Part shown: positions 7,983 through 17,624 of the stretch, piece after piece
How positions within the stretch are numbered: the first letter of the stretch is position 1
Layout: each line of letters starts with the position of its first letter
Position numbers and translations under genes: made by a program
Assembly (NCBI RefSeq): GCF_012524075.1
Contig: NZ_JAAZUI010000007.1
Location: 62,001-126,000 of the forward strand
Source of the DNA: Lutibacter sp. B1
Lineage (GTDB): Bacteria; Bacteroidota; Bacteroidia; Flavobacteriales; Flavobacteriaceae
DNA length: 64,000 nt
Direction of reading: 5' to 3'
The notes under the pieces: model-generated
Databases searched by the model: none
Told to the model about the DNA's origin: nothing
What the model saw: only the letters and a program-made list of their open reading frames with translations

Positions 7983-8570
7983 ATGAAAAAATCTAAATTA
8001 TTAATGATAATAGGTTCGCTTCTATTATTAGGTTTGTTTGTATTTCCTTTATGGAATATAACTTTAGAAGCGCCTCAATATCCTACACCTTTAGGAATGG
8101 ATATTTATATAAACAAATTTGCTGATACACACGAATTTGATATTAAAAACATCAACTTAATGAATCATTATGTTGGAATGCAATACATCCCTGAAACCAT
8201 TCCAGAGTTTAAAATATTTCCAATAGCTATATTGGTTATGTCTGCTTTAGGAGTTATTATTGGTTTTTTAGGTAATCACAAACTATTTTTAGTGTGGTTT
8301 GTAGTAATGGCTCTACTAGGAGTTGCAGGTATGTATGATTTTTATTTATGGGAATACGATTATGGTCATAATTTAGATCCAAAAGCAATTATGACTTTTA
8401 AAAATCCGGATGGTTCTGTAATGGGATTTCAACCTCCATTATTTGGTTCAAAAGATATTTTGAATTTTAAAGCGCATTCATATCCAAGATTAGGAGCGTA
8501 CTTTTTATTTGTTGGAATGTTTATGACTTTAACAGCCTTTTTCATTGGGAAAAAAGAACCAAAATCCTAA
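7983..8570 (+). CDS. Membrane protein of the nos cluster, unknown function
   Basis: The 195-residue protein has an N-terminal membrane helix (about 7-25), a periplasmic segment rich in aromatic residues, two central helices near 80-120 and a final helix near 170-190. It holds the place taken by the membrane protein NosB in epsilonproteobacterial nos clusters, but I cannot show homology from sequence alone. The loops contain several His, Met and Tyr residues (NLMNHYVGMQY, YDYGHNLD), so metal or quinol-side chemistry is possible but unproven. It lies between two hairpins and may be transcribed at a different level from nosZ. Confidence 0.65.
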   Translation: MKKSKLLMIIGSLLLLGLFVFPLWNITLEAPQYPTPLGMDIYINKFADTHEFDIKNINLMNHYVGMQYIPETIPEFKIFPIAILVMSALGVIIGFLGNHKLFLVWFVVMALLGVAGMYDFYLWEYDYGHNLDPKAIMTFKNPDGSVMGFQPPLFGSKDILNFKAHSYPRLGAYFLFVGMFMTLTAFFIGKKEPKS

Positions 8571-8591
8571 TTAAAATTTTACTTAAATTTC

Positions 8592-8625
8592 AAAACGGAT
8601 ATAACTTTCAAAATATATCCGTTTT
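8592..8625 (+). terminator. Perfect 12-bp hairpin between the nos membrane protein and nosL
   Basis: AAAACGGATATA at 8592-8603 is perfectly complementary to TATATCCGTTTT at 8614-8625, with a 10-base loop and a terminal T4. It could end transcription in part before nosLDFY. Confidence 0.6.
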
Positions 8626-8661
8626 AATGTATATTTACAATACTATTAAAATCAAAAAATA

Positions 8662-9108
8662 ATGAATACAAAATTTCTTCAGCCATTTATTGGCATAATT
8701 ATACTTTTGCTTACAATTTCGTGTAAAGTTGAACCTCAACCTATTGAGTTTGGAAAAGATCAATGTAGTTTTTGTGTAATGAATATTGTTGATAAAACAC
8801 ATGCAGCACAATACGTTACCAAAAAAGGGAAACAATTTAAATTTGATGCTATTGAGTGTTTAGTAAACGATTTAAGTGAAAAAAACGAAGATGAATTAGC
8901 CATTATTTTAGTTTCAGATTACGGAAACCCTGGAAACATGATTGAAGCTAAAACTGCAACTTATTTAATTAGCATAGAAATAAAAAGCCCAATGGGCGCA
9001 AATCTTTCAGCGCTGTCAACTTTGGAAAAAGCGAAAGAACTTCAACAAAAACATACAGGTGAATTATATACTTGGGAAACATTAAAAGAAAGACTTTCTG
9101 ACAAATAA
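8662..9108 (+). CDS. nosL: Copper chaperone lipoprotein NosL
   Basis: The 148-residue protein carries a lipoprotein signal ending in TISC (Cys21) and the NosL copper-binding motif CSFCVM at residues 35-40. A repeated alpha-beta domain with FDAIECLV near residue 65 and SPMGANLSAL near 113 follows. NosL delivers Cu(I) to apo-NosZ in the periplasm together with the NosDFY transporter. The stop is two bases before the nosD ATG, so nosL-D-F-Y form a tight operon. Confidence 0.93.
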   Translation: MNTKFLQPFIGIIILLLTISCKVEPQPIEFGKDQCSFCVMNIVDKTHAAQYVTKKGKQFKFDAIECLVNDLSEKNEDELAIILVSDYGNPGNMIEAKTATYLISIEIKSPMGANLSALSTLEKAKELQQKHTGELYTWETLKERLSDK

Positions 9109-9110
9109 TT

Positions 9111-10349
9111 ATGAATAAAATTAGCCTTCTCCTTTTTTTGTTTACTATTTCATTTTCACAAGCCAAACAAATTGAAGTTTGTAATACTTGTGAAATTTCA
9201 ACCATTAAAAAAGCTATAGAATTGGCTGAAAATGGTGATGAAATATTTATAAAAAAAGGTGTTTATAAAGAAAATGATATTGAGGTTAACAAAGAAATAA
9301 CTATTTATGGTGAAGAAGGAACTATTTTAGATGGCACAAATAACGGAAGTGTTCTTCATGTAACAGCTAACAATTTTGCTATTAAAAACATAAAAATTAT
9401 AAATGTTGGTGTAAGTTACACCAAAGATTTTGCTGCAATTAAAGTAGTTAGATGCGAGAATTTCACAATTGAAAATGTTGTTCTTGACCAGATATTTTTT
9501 GGTATTTTAATTGAAAAATCTCATTATGGTAAAATTCTAAATAACACATTATCAAGCACTGCAAAAGACGAAGCAAATTCAGGAAATGGTATTCATATTT
9601 GGCACAGTTCAAATATGGAAGTGGAAGGAAATGAAGTTTTCGGAATGCGTGACGGAATCTATTTTGAATTTGTGACTGAAAGTAAAATTCACAACAATTT
9701 AAGTCACGACAATATACGTTACGGATTACATTTTATGTTTTCCAATAACGACACCTATTACAATAATGAATTTAAAAATAATGGTGCAGGTGTTGCAGTT
9801 ATGTTTTCAAAATTCATAACCATGTATCAAAACAAATTTTTACACAATTGGGGCTCGGCATCCTACGGTTTGTTACTGAAAGAAATTTACGACACTCAAA
9901 TTTATAACAACCTTTTCCAAGAAAACACCATTGGAATTAAAGGTGAAGGTTGCACACGAATTAACTACAAAAACAATACATTTTTAAGAAACGGATGGGC
10001 AATTAAAATTGCAGGTGCTTGTTATACAAATATTTTTGAGAACAACGATTTTATGCATAACTCGTTGGATTTAGCTTATAACACAAAAGTAAACGACAAC
10101 CGTTTTGAAAATAATTATTGGAGTGAATATACTGGATATGATTTAGATAATGACGGTATTGGAGATGTTCCTTACCGACCTGTTAAATTATTTTCGTACG
10201 TTGTTAATAAAACTCCTGAAGCACTTGTTTTATTAAGAAGTTTGTTTGTTGATATTATCAACTTTTCAGAGAAAGTTTCACCGGTTTTTACTCCTAATGA
10301 TTTAATGGATAAAAATCCTAAAATGAAAAAAAACAATGATTCAATTTAA
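9111..10349 (+). CDS. nosD: Periplasmic copper-maturation protein NosD
   Basis: The 412-residue product has a Sec signal (about residues 1-19), then a right-handed beta-helix of parallel repeats (CASH/PbH1 type) recognisable by repeated G-I/G-A-x-x-N-x-F strand turns. Its C-terminus is a DLDNDGIGDVPYRP segment near residue 345 that is typical of NosD. NosD works with NosF and NosY to assemble the CuZ cluster of NosZ. Its end overlaps nosF by 14 bases, which implies translational coupling. Confidence 0.95.
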   Translation: MNKISLLLFLFTISFSQAKQIEVCNTCEISTIKKAIELAENGDEIFIKKGVYKENDIEVNKEITIYGEEGTILDGTNNGSVLHVTANNFAIKNIKIINVGVSYTKDFAAIKVVRCENFTIENVVLDQIFFGILIEKSHYGKILNNTLSSTAKDEANSGNGIHIWHSSNMEVEGNEVFGMRDGIYFEFVTESKIHNNLSHDNIRYGLHFMFSNNDTYYNNEFKNNGAGVAVMFSKFITMYQNKFLHNWGSASYGLLLKEIYDTQIYNNLFQENTIGIKGEGCTRINYKNNTFLRNGWAIKIAGACYTNIFENNDFMHNSLDLAYNTKVNDNRFENNYWSEYTGYDLDNDGIGDVPYRPVKLFSYVVNKTPEALVLLRSLFVDIINFSEKVSPVFTPNDLMDKNPKMKKNNDSI

Positions 10350-11043
10350 AAATATACATAAACGTTTTGGCAAATTAACGGTGTTAGATGGTTTGGATTT
10401 GGATATTAAAAAAGGTGGAATTTTTGCCATTTTAGGTCCAAATGGATCAGGAAAAACTACTTTGATAAAATGTTTATTAGGAATGGTAATTCCTAATAAA
10501 GGCGACATTACATTTGAAGGAAAAAGTGTGCTAAAAAAATGGGAATACCGTAACAATTTAAATTACTTGCCTCAAATAGCAAACTTCCCTCCTAACTTAA
10601 CTGTTATTGAGTTGATTAATATGGTGAAAAATCTTCGCCCTAAAAGTTCAAACGAACAAGAATTAATTCAGCTTTTTGGTTTAAAAAGTTTTTTAAATAA
10701 AAAATTAGGAAACCTTTCAGGCGGAACAAAACAAAAGGTAAATCTTGTTCTTACATTTATGTTTGATAGTGATTTAATTATTTTAGATGAACCAACTACA
10801 GGCTTAGATCCAATTTCTTTAATTCATTTAAAAGAACTAATTCAAAAAGAAAAAGAAAAGGGTAAAACTATTTTAATTACCACTCATATTATGAGTTTTG
10901 TTAATGAAGTTGCCGATGAAATTGTGTTCTTGTTAGATGGAAAAATATATTTTAAAGGAAGTATAGATGAGCTTAAAAAACAAACCAACAACAACAATTT
11001 GGAACACGCAATTGCTAATTTAATATCTAAACAATATGCTTAA
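10336..11043 (+). CDS. nosF: ABC transporter ATP-binding protein NosF
   Basis: The 235-residue ATPase has Walker A GPNGSGKT at residues 34-41, the signature LSGGTKQK near 132, Walker B LIILDEPTTGLDP near 150 and an H-loop ITTH near 182. It powers the NosDFY complex required for CuZ assembly. It overlaps nosD by 14 bases and nosY by 8 bases. Confidence 0.95.
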   Translation: MIQFKNIHKRFGKLTVLDGLDLDIKKGGIFAILGPNGSGKTTLIKCLLGMVIPNKGDITFEGKSVLKKWEYRNNLNYLPQIANFPPNLTVIELINMVKNLRPKSSNEQELIQLFGLKSFLNKKLGNLSGGTKQKVNLVLTFMFDSDLIILDEPTTGLDPISLIHLKELIQKEKEKGKTILITTHIMSFVNEVADEIVFLLDGKIYFKGSIDELKKQTNNNNLEHAIANLISKQYA

Positions 11044-11818
11044 AATATTAAAATATAGTTTTTACGATTTAATGCGTAGCCGCTGGAGTTACGTATACTT
11101 TTTATTTTATCTATTACTTGGTTTTGTATTGCTATTTTTAAACAACGATGTAAACAAAGCAGTAATTACATTAATGAATATTATAATTGTTTTAACACCA
11201 CTAATTGGAACCATTTTTGGTGTAATGTATTACTACAATTCAAAGGAATTTACTGAACTTTTATTAGCACAACCCATCAATAGAAAAAAAATATTTATGG
11301 GGCAATATGTTGGTATTTCATTATCCCTGACACTTAGTTTGGTACTAGGTTTAGGAATACCATTTATATTATATGGTTTATTTAAATCTACTGCCATTTT
11401 TAACTTTACATTACTATTAATTGTCGGTTCTTTTTTAAACTTTATTTTTGTAGCACTATCGTATAATATTGCACTTTCTACCGAAAATAAAATTAAAGGC
11501 TTTGGTTATGCTATTTTAATGTGGCTATTTTTAGCAGTAATTTATGACGGCGTTTTCTTAATTTCGCTTGTAATGTTTGATGAATATCCGTTAGATAAAT
11601 TTTCATTAATTGCAACAATGCTAAATCCTATAGATTTATCTAGAATTTTAATTTTATTAAAACTCGATATTTCAGCTTTATTAGGTTATACAGGAGCTGT
11701 ATTTAGAAAATTTTTTGGAACCAATTTTGGAATGCTAATTTCAATGTCCATTTTAGTTTTATGGGTAATTTTTCCGATTTTTAGAATGAATAGAAAATTA
11801 AAACGAAAAGATTTTTAA
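11036..11818 (+). CDS. nosY: ABC transporter permease NosY
   Basis: The 260-residue permease has six predicted membrane helices, roughly at 19-36, 42-63, 90-115, 125-145, 160-180 and 232-250. A conserved TELLLAQPINRKKIFMGQY cytoplasmic stretch near residue 73 is typical of NosY/ABC-2 permeases. It is the membrane partner of NosF and NosD and closes the nos cluster. A strong intrinsic terminator follows about 35 bases downstream. Confidence 0.94.
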   Translation: MLKILKYSFYDLMRSRWSYVYFLFYLLLGFVLLFLNNDVNKAVITLMNIIIVLTPLIGTIFGVMYYYNSKEFTELLLAQPINRKKIFMGQYVGISLSLTLSLVLGLGIPFILYGLFKSTAIFNFTLLLIVGSFLNFIFVALSYNIALSTENKIKGFGYAILMWLFLAVIYDGVFLISLVMFDEYPLDKFSLIATMLNPIDLSRILILLKLDISALLGYTGAVFRKFFGTNFGMLISMSILVLWVIFPIFRMNRKLKRKDF

Positions 11819-11851
11819 GTTACTTTTTAAGTTTTATAAAATTTATATTGG

Positions 11852-11894
11852 AAGGGTTTTTAACAAGTTGTTTTTTGTTAAAAACCCTTTTTTT
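11852..11894 (+). terminator. Intrinsic terminator of the nos cluster
   Basis: AAGGGTTTTTAACAA at 11852-11866 pairs perfectly with TTGTTAAAAACCCTT at 11875-11889, followed by a T run to 11894. Confidence 0.85.
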
Positions 11895-11920
11895 ACAATG
11901 GTTCATTTTATCAATATTGT

Positions 11921-11928
11921 TATCTTTG
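11921..11928 (+). promoter_or_regulatory. -7 promoter element of meaB
   Basis: TATCTTTG matches TAnnTTTG and lies 31 bases before the meaB ATG. The small palindrome CAATATTG sits directly upstream at 11912-11919. No TGAY-N4-RTCA box is seen at the activator position used by nos. Confidence 0.55.
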
Positions 11929-11959
11929 AATAGAAAATTAAACAATTAGCTAGTAATTA

Positions 11960-12973
11960 ATGAAGAATTACAAACCCAAAAACAGATTGTCCGCAAAAAC
12001 CTATATTGAAGGTATTTTAAAAGGTGATAGAGTATTACTTTCAAGAGCTATTACAATTATTGAAAGTAATTTAGAAAGTGATAAACTACTAGCAAAAGAA
12101 ATAATTCAAGCAATTTTACCAAAATCAGGAAACTCTATCAGAATTGGAATAACAGGAGTTCCCGGTGTTGGAAAAAGTACATTTATTGAAGCTTTCGGAA
12201 AACATTTGATTACCAAAAAACATAAAGTTGCCATTTTATCTATTGATCCTAGTAGCCAACGCTCAAAAGGAAGTATTTTAGGCGATAAAACACGGATGGA
12301 AGAGTTGGCAAATGCCGAAGAAGCTTATATTAGACCTTCAGCTTCTGGAGATACATTAGGTGGAGTTGCCAATAAAACAGGCGAAACTATGTTGCTTTGC
12401 GAAGCTGCTGGTTACGATGTAATTTTAATTGAAACTGTTGGCGTTGGTCAATCTGAAACTGCTGTACACGGAATGACGGATTTCTTTTTACTGTTAATGC
12501 TTTCTGGTGCTGGTGACGAATTGCAAGGTATTAAAAAAGGAATTATGGAAATGGCCGATATGGTAGTTATTAACAAGGCCGATGGAGATAATGTCAGAAA
12601 AAGTGAACAAGCAAAAATACAATACCAAAACGCATTGCATATTTTCCCGCAATCAGAATCTGGTTGGAGTCCTGTGGTTAGTACTGCATCCGCAATAAAA
12701 AATATTGGAATTGACAACGTTTGGAAAGAAATTACTAAGTTTAAAAATTTGGTAAAAGAAAACGGCTATTTTGATAAGAATAGAAATCATCAACAAATTC
12801 AATGGATGTACAATAATATTAATGAAGAATTAAAACGCTTGTTTTACGGTTCAAAAAATATTTCTACACAACTTACCTCTTTAGAAAAAGATATTATAAC
12901 TGCAAAAATATCACCTGTAAAAGCTGCACAACACATTATTGAAGAATTTAAAAAGTCATTTAATAAAAAATAA
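11960..12973 (+). CDS. meaB: Methylmalonyl-CoA mutase-associated GTPase MeaB
   Basis: The 337-residue G3E-family GTPase (ArgK/MeaB) has a P-loop GVPGVGKS at residues 66-73, the switch region ETVGVGQSE near residue 158 and the base-recognition motif NKAD near 205. MeaB gates the loading of adenosylcobalamin into methylmalonyl-CoA mutase and protects the mutase from inactivation. It is on the opposite strand to mutA/mutB and about 640 bases from the mutB stop, so the partners face each other. Confidence 0.94.
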   Translation: MKNYKPKNRLSAKTYIEGILKGDRVLLSRAITIIESNLESDKLLAKEIIQAILPKSGNSIRIGITGVPGVGKSTFIEAFGKHLITKKHKVAILSIDPSSQRSKGSILGDKTRMEELANAEEAYIRPSASGDTLGGVANKTGETMLLCEAAGYDVILIETVGVGQSETAVHGMTDFFLLLMLSGAGDELQGIKKGIMEMADMVVINKADGDNVRKSEQAKIQYQNALHIFPQSESGWSPVVSTASAIKNIGIDNVWKEITKFKNLVKENGYFDKNRNHQQIQWMYNNINEELKRLFYGSKNISTQLTSLEKDIITAKISPVKAAQHIIEEFKKSFNKK

Positions 12974-13014
12974 GATTACTATATTTAAAGGGATGTTCAT
13001 AATTAAAAATTGAA

Positions 13015-13209
13015 ATGAAATTAATTGACAAAGTAAATTTCAAAAATAAAACAGAGAAAAAAGCCTTTACCTATTCTATGATAATAGCAATTATAGTTGG
13101 TCAAATAACAGCTTTAATTATTTGGCTCATTTTTAAAGAAAATTATTTTATAGCATTATTCTTTGGCTCAATGGTAGGATTATTATTTGGTTACAGTGGA
13201 AAAAAATAA
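13015..13209 (+). CDS. Small two-helix membrane protein, unknown function
   Basis: The 64-residue protein has a basic N-terminus, a membrane helix at about 20-40 and a second at 44-60 ending in GYSGKK. It starts 41 bases after meaB and may be co-transcribed with it. I recognise no family. Confidence 0.55.
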   Translation: MKLIDKVNFKNKTEKKAFTYSMIIAIIVGQITALIIWLIFKENYFIALFFGSMVGLLFGYSGKK

Positions 13210-13276
13210 ACTCAACAATGTAATCAAGAGATTAATAATTAATTAAAACTTATTATTTTGAATAAAAGATTCTCTT

Positions 13277-13531
13277 TTGGATATAGTATTAGTTGGCTTT
13301 TTGGGATTATTGTTTTTCTTGACGGGTTTGCTAAATTTATTTTACGGAAATGATTTTGGCTTGGGAGTTTTTTTTATTTTTCTTTCATTTATTTACCTTC
13401 TGCCAATAAATAAATTTCTTAAAAACAAATTTGGATTTTCAATTCACTATTCTTTAAAAATAGTTTTAGCCCTTTTTATTATTTGGGTAACATTAGCAGT
13501 TGGTGCTATTGCAGAAGGATATGTTTTTTAA
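13277..13531 (+). CDS. Small hydrophobic membrane protein, unknown function
   Basis: The 84-residue frame encodes three strongly hydrophobic segments (about 3-22, 28-46, 58-80). No ATG is available after the in-frame TGA at 13259-13261, so the start would be TTG 13277. The coding character is moderate: a clean hydrophobic pattern and a following terminator. It is probably a real membrane protein, but function cannot be assigned. Confidence 0.4.
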   Translation: MDIVLVGFLGLLFFLTGLLNLFYGNDFGLGVFFIFLSFIYLLPINKFLKNKFGFSIHYSLKIVLALFIIWVTLAVGAIAEGYVF

Positions 13532-13555
13532 AAAGATTTGAATTTACATAAAACT

Positions 13556-13588
13556 AAAAAAAGCCTACATTTAAAATGTAGGCTTTTT
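13556..13588. terminator. Bidirectional terminator between the meaB side and the mutase operon
   Basis: An A-rich run and GCCTACAT up to 13570 pair with ATGTAGGC from 13576 and a following T5 run. The A-tract and T-tract allow termination in both directions, serving the small membrane genes and the long minus-strand operon ending at 13612. Confidence 0.85.
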
Positions 13589-13611
13589 AATATATTCTCT
13601 ATTTAGATATT

Positions 13612-15744
13612 TTATTCTTGCTCTAAATACTTATCCATAATAGTAATGGCTGCTTCAGAAATAACAGTACCTGGACCAAAAATAGCTGCTACTTTTCTTT
13701 CTAATAAATAATCATAGTCTTGCGCAGGAATAACTCCACCTGCAAAAACCATTATATCTGGTCTTCCTAATTTTTCTAACTCTTCAATTAATTGAGGAAT
13801 TAAGGTTTTATGACCTGCTGCTAAACTTGAAGCTCCTACAAAATGCACATCGTTTTCAATGGCTTGTTTTGCAACTTCTTCAGGAGTTTGGAACAAAGAT
13901 CCCATATCAACATCAAAACCTAAATCTGCAAAACTTGACGCAACAACTTTGGCACCTCTATCGTGACCATCTTGCCCCATTTTTGCAATCATTACTCTTG
14001 GTCTACGCCCTTCAATTTCAGCAAATTTATCTGCCAATTTTTGAGCTTTTACAAAAATACTATCGTTATTTACCTCTTTACTATACACACCACTTATTAA
14101 ATTAGTATCTGCTTTATGACGACCAAAATGAACTTCTAAAGCATCGGAAATTTCGCCTAAAGTAGCAAAATTTTCAGCTGCTTCAACTGCCAAGGCTAAT
14201 AAATTTCCTTTTCCAGTTTCTGCACATTTAGTTAATGCTGCTATATTTGTATCAACTACAGCTTGATCTCTATTTGCTCTTAGTTTTTTCAAACGTTCAA
14301 TTTGTGAATTTCTAACTACTGTATTATCAACTTCTAAAATTTCAATGTCTGATTTTTCAGCAGTTTGAAATTTATTTACGCCAACTAAAATATCTTGACC
14401 CGAGTCTAAACGTGCTTGTTTACGAGCCGAAGCTTCTTCAATACGCATTTTTGGAACTCCAGTTTCAATGGCTTTTGCCATTCCACCTAGTTCTTCAACT
14501 TCTTCAATTAATTTCCAGGCTTTTTTAGCAATTTCTTGTGTTAAATATTCAACATAATAACTTCCAGCCCAAGGATCAACCGCTTTTGTAATTTGCGTTT
14601 CATCTTGAATGAAAATTTGCGTATTACGTGCAATGCGAGCCGAGAAATCTGTTGGCAATGCAATTGCTTCATCCAATGCATTTGTATGTAAACTTTGAGT
14701 TCCTCCTAAACCTGCAGCCATTGCTTCAATACACGTACGAGCCACATTATTAAAAGGATCTTGTTCACTTAAACTCCATCCAGAAGTTTGACTGTGCGTA
14801 CGCAACGCCATTGATTTTGGGTTTTGTGGATTGAATGATTTTATGATTTTTGCCCAAAGCATACGTGCAGCACGCATTTTTGCAATTTCCATAAAGTGGT
14901 TCATTCCAACTGCCCAGAAGAAAGATAATCTAGGTGCAAATTCATCTATTTTTAAACCCGATTTTAATCCGGTTCTAATGTACTCCATACCATCGGCCAA
15001 GGTATAAGCTAACTCAATATCCGCAGTTGCACCAGCTTCTTGCATATGGTAACCACTAATTGAAATGGAGTTGAATTTAGGCATATTGTTGGTGGTGTAC
15101 TCAAAAATATCACCAATAATTTTCATTGAAGGTAATGGTGGATAAATGTATGTGTTACGCACCATAAATTCCTTTAAAATGTCATTTTGGATGGTTCCAG
15201 AAAGTTTATCTAAAGAAACACCTTGTTTTTTGGCAGCAGCAATGTAAAATGCCATAATTGGCAACACAGCACCGTTCATTGTCATAGAAACCGACATTTT
15301 ATCTAGCGGAATTTGATCGAACAAAATTTCCATATCTAAAATAGAATCTATGGCAACACCGGCTTTACCAACATCACCTGTTACACGTGGATGATCGGAA
15401 TCGTAACCACGATGTGTAGCTAAATCAAAAGCAACAGACAACCCTTTTTGACCTGCCGCTAGGTTTCTTCTGTAAAAAGCATTTGATTCTTCGGCAGTTG
15501 AAAAACCTGCATATTGACGTACAGTCCAAGGGCGTGAAACATACATTGTGCTGTAAGGTCCTCTTAAAAAAGGAGGAACACCAGCAGCAAATCCTAAATG
15601 CTCAGCTTTTGAAATATCTTCTTTTGAAAAATGCTTTTTTACTGGAATTCCTTCAGGTGTATTCCAAACATCTTGATTCTCTGATTTTGCAACAGTTTGT
15701 TTTACTGCTGAATTTAATGTTATATCTGAAAAATCTGGTTTCAT
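13612..15744 (-). CDS. mutB: Methylmalonyl-CoA mutase, large (catalytic) subunit
   Basis: The 710-residue protein has the CoA-binding TIM barrel with the [20 protein letters not shown] region near residue 98. A C-terminal B12-binding domain carries DGHDRG with the lower-axial His594, and a [12 protein letters not shown] motif near residue 670. It interconverts R-methylmalonyl-CoA and succinyl-CoA with adenosylcobalamin. It begins four bases after the small-subunit stop and is the last gene of the operon, followed by a bidirectional terminator. Confidence 0.97.
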   Translation of the reverse strand: MKPDFSDITLNSAVKQTVAKSENQDVWNTPEGIPVKKHFSKEDISKAEHLGFAAGVPPFLRGPYSTMYVSRPWTVRQYAGFSTAEESNAFYRRNLAAGQKGLSVAFDLATHRGYDSDHPRVTGDVGKAGVAIDSILDMEILFDQIPLDKMSVSMTMNGAVLPIMAFYIAAAKKQGVSLDKLSGTIQNDILKEFMVRNTYIYPPLPSMKIIGDIFEYTTNNMPKFNSISISGYHMQEAGATADIELAYTLADGMEYIRTGLKSGLKIDEFAPRLSFFWAVGMNHFMEIAKMRAARMLWAKIIKSFNPQNPKSMALRTHSQTSGWSLSEQDPFNNVARTCIEAMAAGLGGTQSLHTNALDEAIALPTDFSARIARNTQIFIQDETQITKAVDPWAGSYYVEYLTQEIAKKAWKLIEEVEELGGMAKAIETGVPKMRIEEASARKQARLDSGQDILVGVNKFQTAEKSDIEILEVDNTVVRNSQIERLKKLRANRDQAVVDTNIAALTKCAETGKGNLLALAVEAAENFATLGEISDALEVHFGRHKADTNLISGVYSKEVNNDSIFVKAQKLADKFAEIEGRRPRVMIAKMGQDGHDRGAKVVASSFADLGFDVDMGSLFQTPEEVAKQAIENDVHFVGASSLAAGHKTLIPQLIEELEKLGRPDIMVFAGGVIPAQDYDYLLERKVAAIFGPGTVISEAAITIMDKYLEQE

Positions 15745-15748
15745 CTGT

Positions 15749-17557
15749 TTAAGCTTTAATTGTTTGTTGAATTTTTTGCTGAATACTTGCTATTGTTTCA
15801 ATAACATCTGATCGCATATTTACACAACCGTTTAAACCAGCTTTTGTTAATTCATCCATATTTGATGGCGCTCCTGCCAATAGCAGAACTTTATCACTGT
15901 TTAGTGCCCTAAATGTTTTTACAAAAGACATTGCACTTTCATCATAATCTTCATCTGAACTACAAATAACTACAACAGCAGCTTCAGATTTAGCACTTGT
16001 TTCAGCAGCTTCTATTGCAGATGCATAGCTTTTTTCTTGCTGAACATTAAAACCACTTACTCCAATAAAATCATATGCAAAAGCAGCTCTTGCCTTACGC
16101 ATTGTTAAATTACCAAAACTTGAAAGTTCAACTATTGGTCGGTGGTTTGTTTGCGCAACAATGTTTTCTGTAACTTTTCGTAAAGCTTCAATTTCTAATG
16201 TGGCTCTTCTTGGTTTTAAAAGTTTGCTATTAGATGCCGAAGGCATGTCAGATAAAATACCGGCAGCAACAGTTTCCATTAAATTTGGATATTTGTTAAC
16301 TCCAACCATTGCAAGTCTTCGTTGACTTAATAGTTTTAGTTTTTCTAAGCGTATTTCGGCAATTTGGCTTTGAATTAACTCGCTTTCAAAAGCTTCATAA
16401 AAACCTCCTTTTGCTTCAATTTCTTTAAAAAGTTCTAATGCTTTTTCTGCGATTTTAATACTTACTTCTTCAATATAATAAGAACCGTCAACCGGATTTG
16501 AAACTTTTCCAAAATAAGATTCTTCTTTTAGTATTGTTGTTATATTTCCGGCTATTCTGCTTGAAAAATCTGTTGAATCATTAAATTCTTTATCATAAGC
16601 ATCAATTAAAACACCATCAACATTTCCTAAAATTGCTGACATTGCTTCTGTTGTTGAACGAAGCATATTTGTATTGGCATCTGTAATTGATTTACTCCAA
16701 ATAGAAGTTTTAGCAGTTAATGAATGTGAAAAAATTGTAAGATTGTATTTTTTAGCAACTTCATGCAATAAATTGTTAAAAGCTCTAAATTTTCCTATTT
16801 CAATAAAATATTCAGAACCAATTGCTAATTGAAAATGCAGATTGTCAAAAATAGTTTGAACAGCAATTTCTTTAGTTGTTAATTTTTCAATTAAAAAAAC
16901 CAAAGAATTTAATGTATATGCAATTTCTTGTACTTGATTTGCACCAGAATCTAAATATTCTCTACCCGAAATTGAAACAGATTTAAAGTTTGGATACTCT
17001 GCACTTAATTTTACAAGTTCTACAACTTTGTCAAATTGAGTTTCATCTAAATTTCCTTTGGTTACATAATCTGAGATTAATTTTAAATCAAAATAACCTT
17101 TAAGGCTTTTTTTATTGAGGTTACTTTCTTTTATAAAAGCAAAGAAATCGGTAGCAAAAGCAACTTCACCAGTTGTTAAAATAAATGAAACAGCTATTTT
17201 AGTTAAGTCAATACCTTTTAAAAGGTTTTTTGCTGATACGTTTTGTTTTATATCAAAAAGTAATCCGTTAATTCCTTCTTCAATAGCTTTTAAAGCTAAT
17301 GTATTTCCACTTTTCTCTGATGTTGTGGTAATACATCTGTAGTTAATCAAAGATTGAGAATTTTCTCCGGTGTTTTTTAAATATTCTTTTTTGTCTTCTG
17401 CATTGTAAAAAGGTTGAATGTCAATTTTGCTCAAGTTTTTCCAAACAAGTTTTCTGTTGAAATCGGCTCCTTTTAAGTCAATGTTCACTTTTTCTATCCA
17501 TTCCTGTTTTGTAACAGGTCCGAAATCTGAAAAAAGCGGTTTATTTTTATCATTCAT
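15749..17557 (-). CDS. mutA: Methylmalonyl-CoA mutase, small subunit
   Basis: The 602-residue protein is a shorter paralogue of MutB with the same barrel plus a degenerate B12-like domain. At the position of DxHxxG there is no such motif (the region reads [11 protein letters not shown]), so it cannot bind cobalamin and serves as the structural partner of the heterodimer. Barrel signatures such as [21 protein letters not shown] near residue 195 remain. It lies 67 bases downstream of the CoA-transferase and four bases before mutB. Confidence 0.95.
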   Translation of the reverse strand: MNDKNKPLFSDFGPVTKQEWIEKVNIDLKGADFNRKLVWKNLSKIDIQPFYNAEDKKEYLKNTGENSQSLINYRCITTTSEKSGNTLALKAIEEGINGLLFDIKQNVSAKNLLKGIDLTKIAVSFILTTGEVAFATDFFAFIKESNLNKKSLKGYFDLKLISDYVTKGNLDETQFDKVVELVKLSAEYPNFKSVSISGREYLDSGANQVQEIAYTLNSLVFLIEKLTTKEIAVQTIFDNLHFQLAIGSEYFIEIGKFRAFNNLLHEVAKKYNLTIFSHSLTAKTSIWSKSITDANTNMLRSTTEAMSAILGNVDGVLIDAYDKEFNDSTDFSSRIAGNITTILKEESYFGKVSNPVDGSYYIEEVSIKIAEKALELFKEIEAKGGFYEAFESELIQSQIAEIRLEKLKLLSQRRLAMVGVNKYPNLMETVAAGILSDMPSASNSKLLKPRRATLEIEALRKVTENIVAQTNHRPIVELSSFGNLTMRKARAAFAYDFIGVSGFNVQQEKSYASAIEAAETSAKSEAAVVVICSSDEDYDESAMSFVKTFRALNSDKVLLLAGAPSNMDELTKAGLNGCVNMRSDVIETIASIQQKIQQTIKA

Positions 17558-17624
17558 AATATTTTACATTAATTTAGATATCAATACTTACTGATAATTT
17601 TACATCAAGCAAGTCTAACTAAAA

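Noticed and set aside
17558-17624. Possible cobalamin riboswitch before the mutase genes
   Set aside because: The gap is only 67 bases and no conserved B12-box pattern is visible; the operon leader at 23091-23170 is also too short for the full fold.
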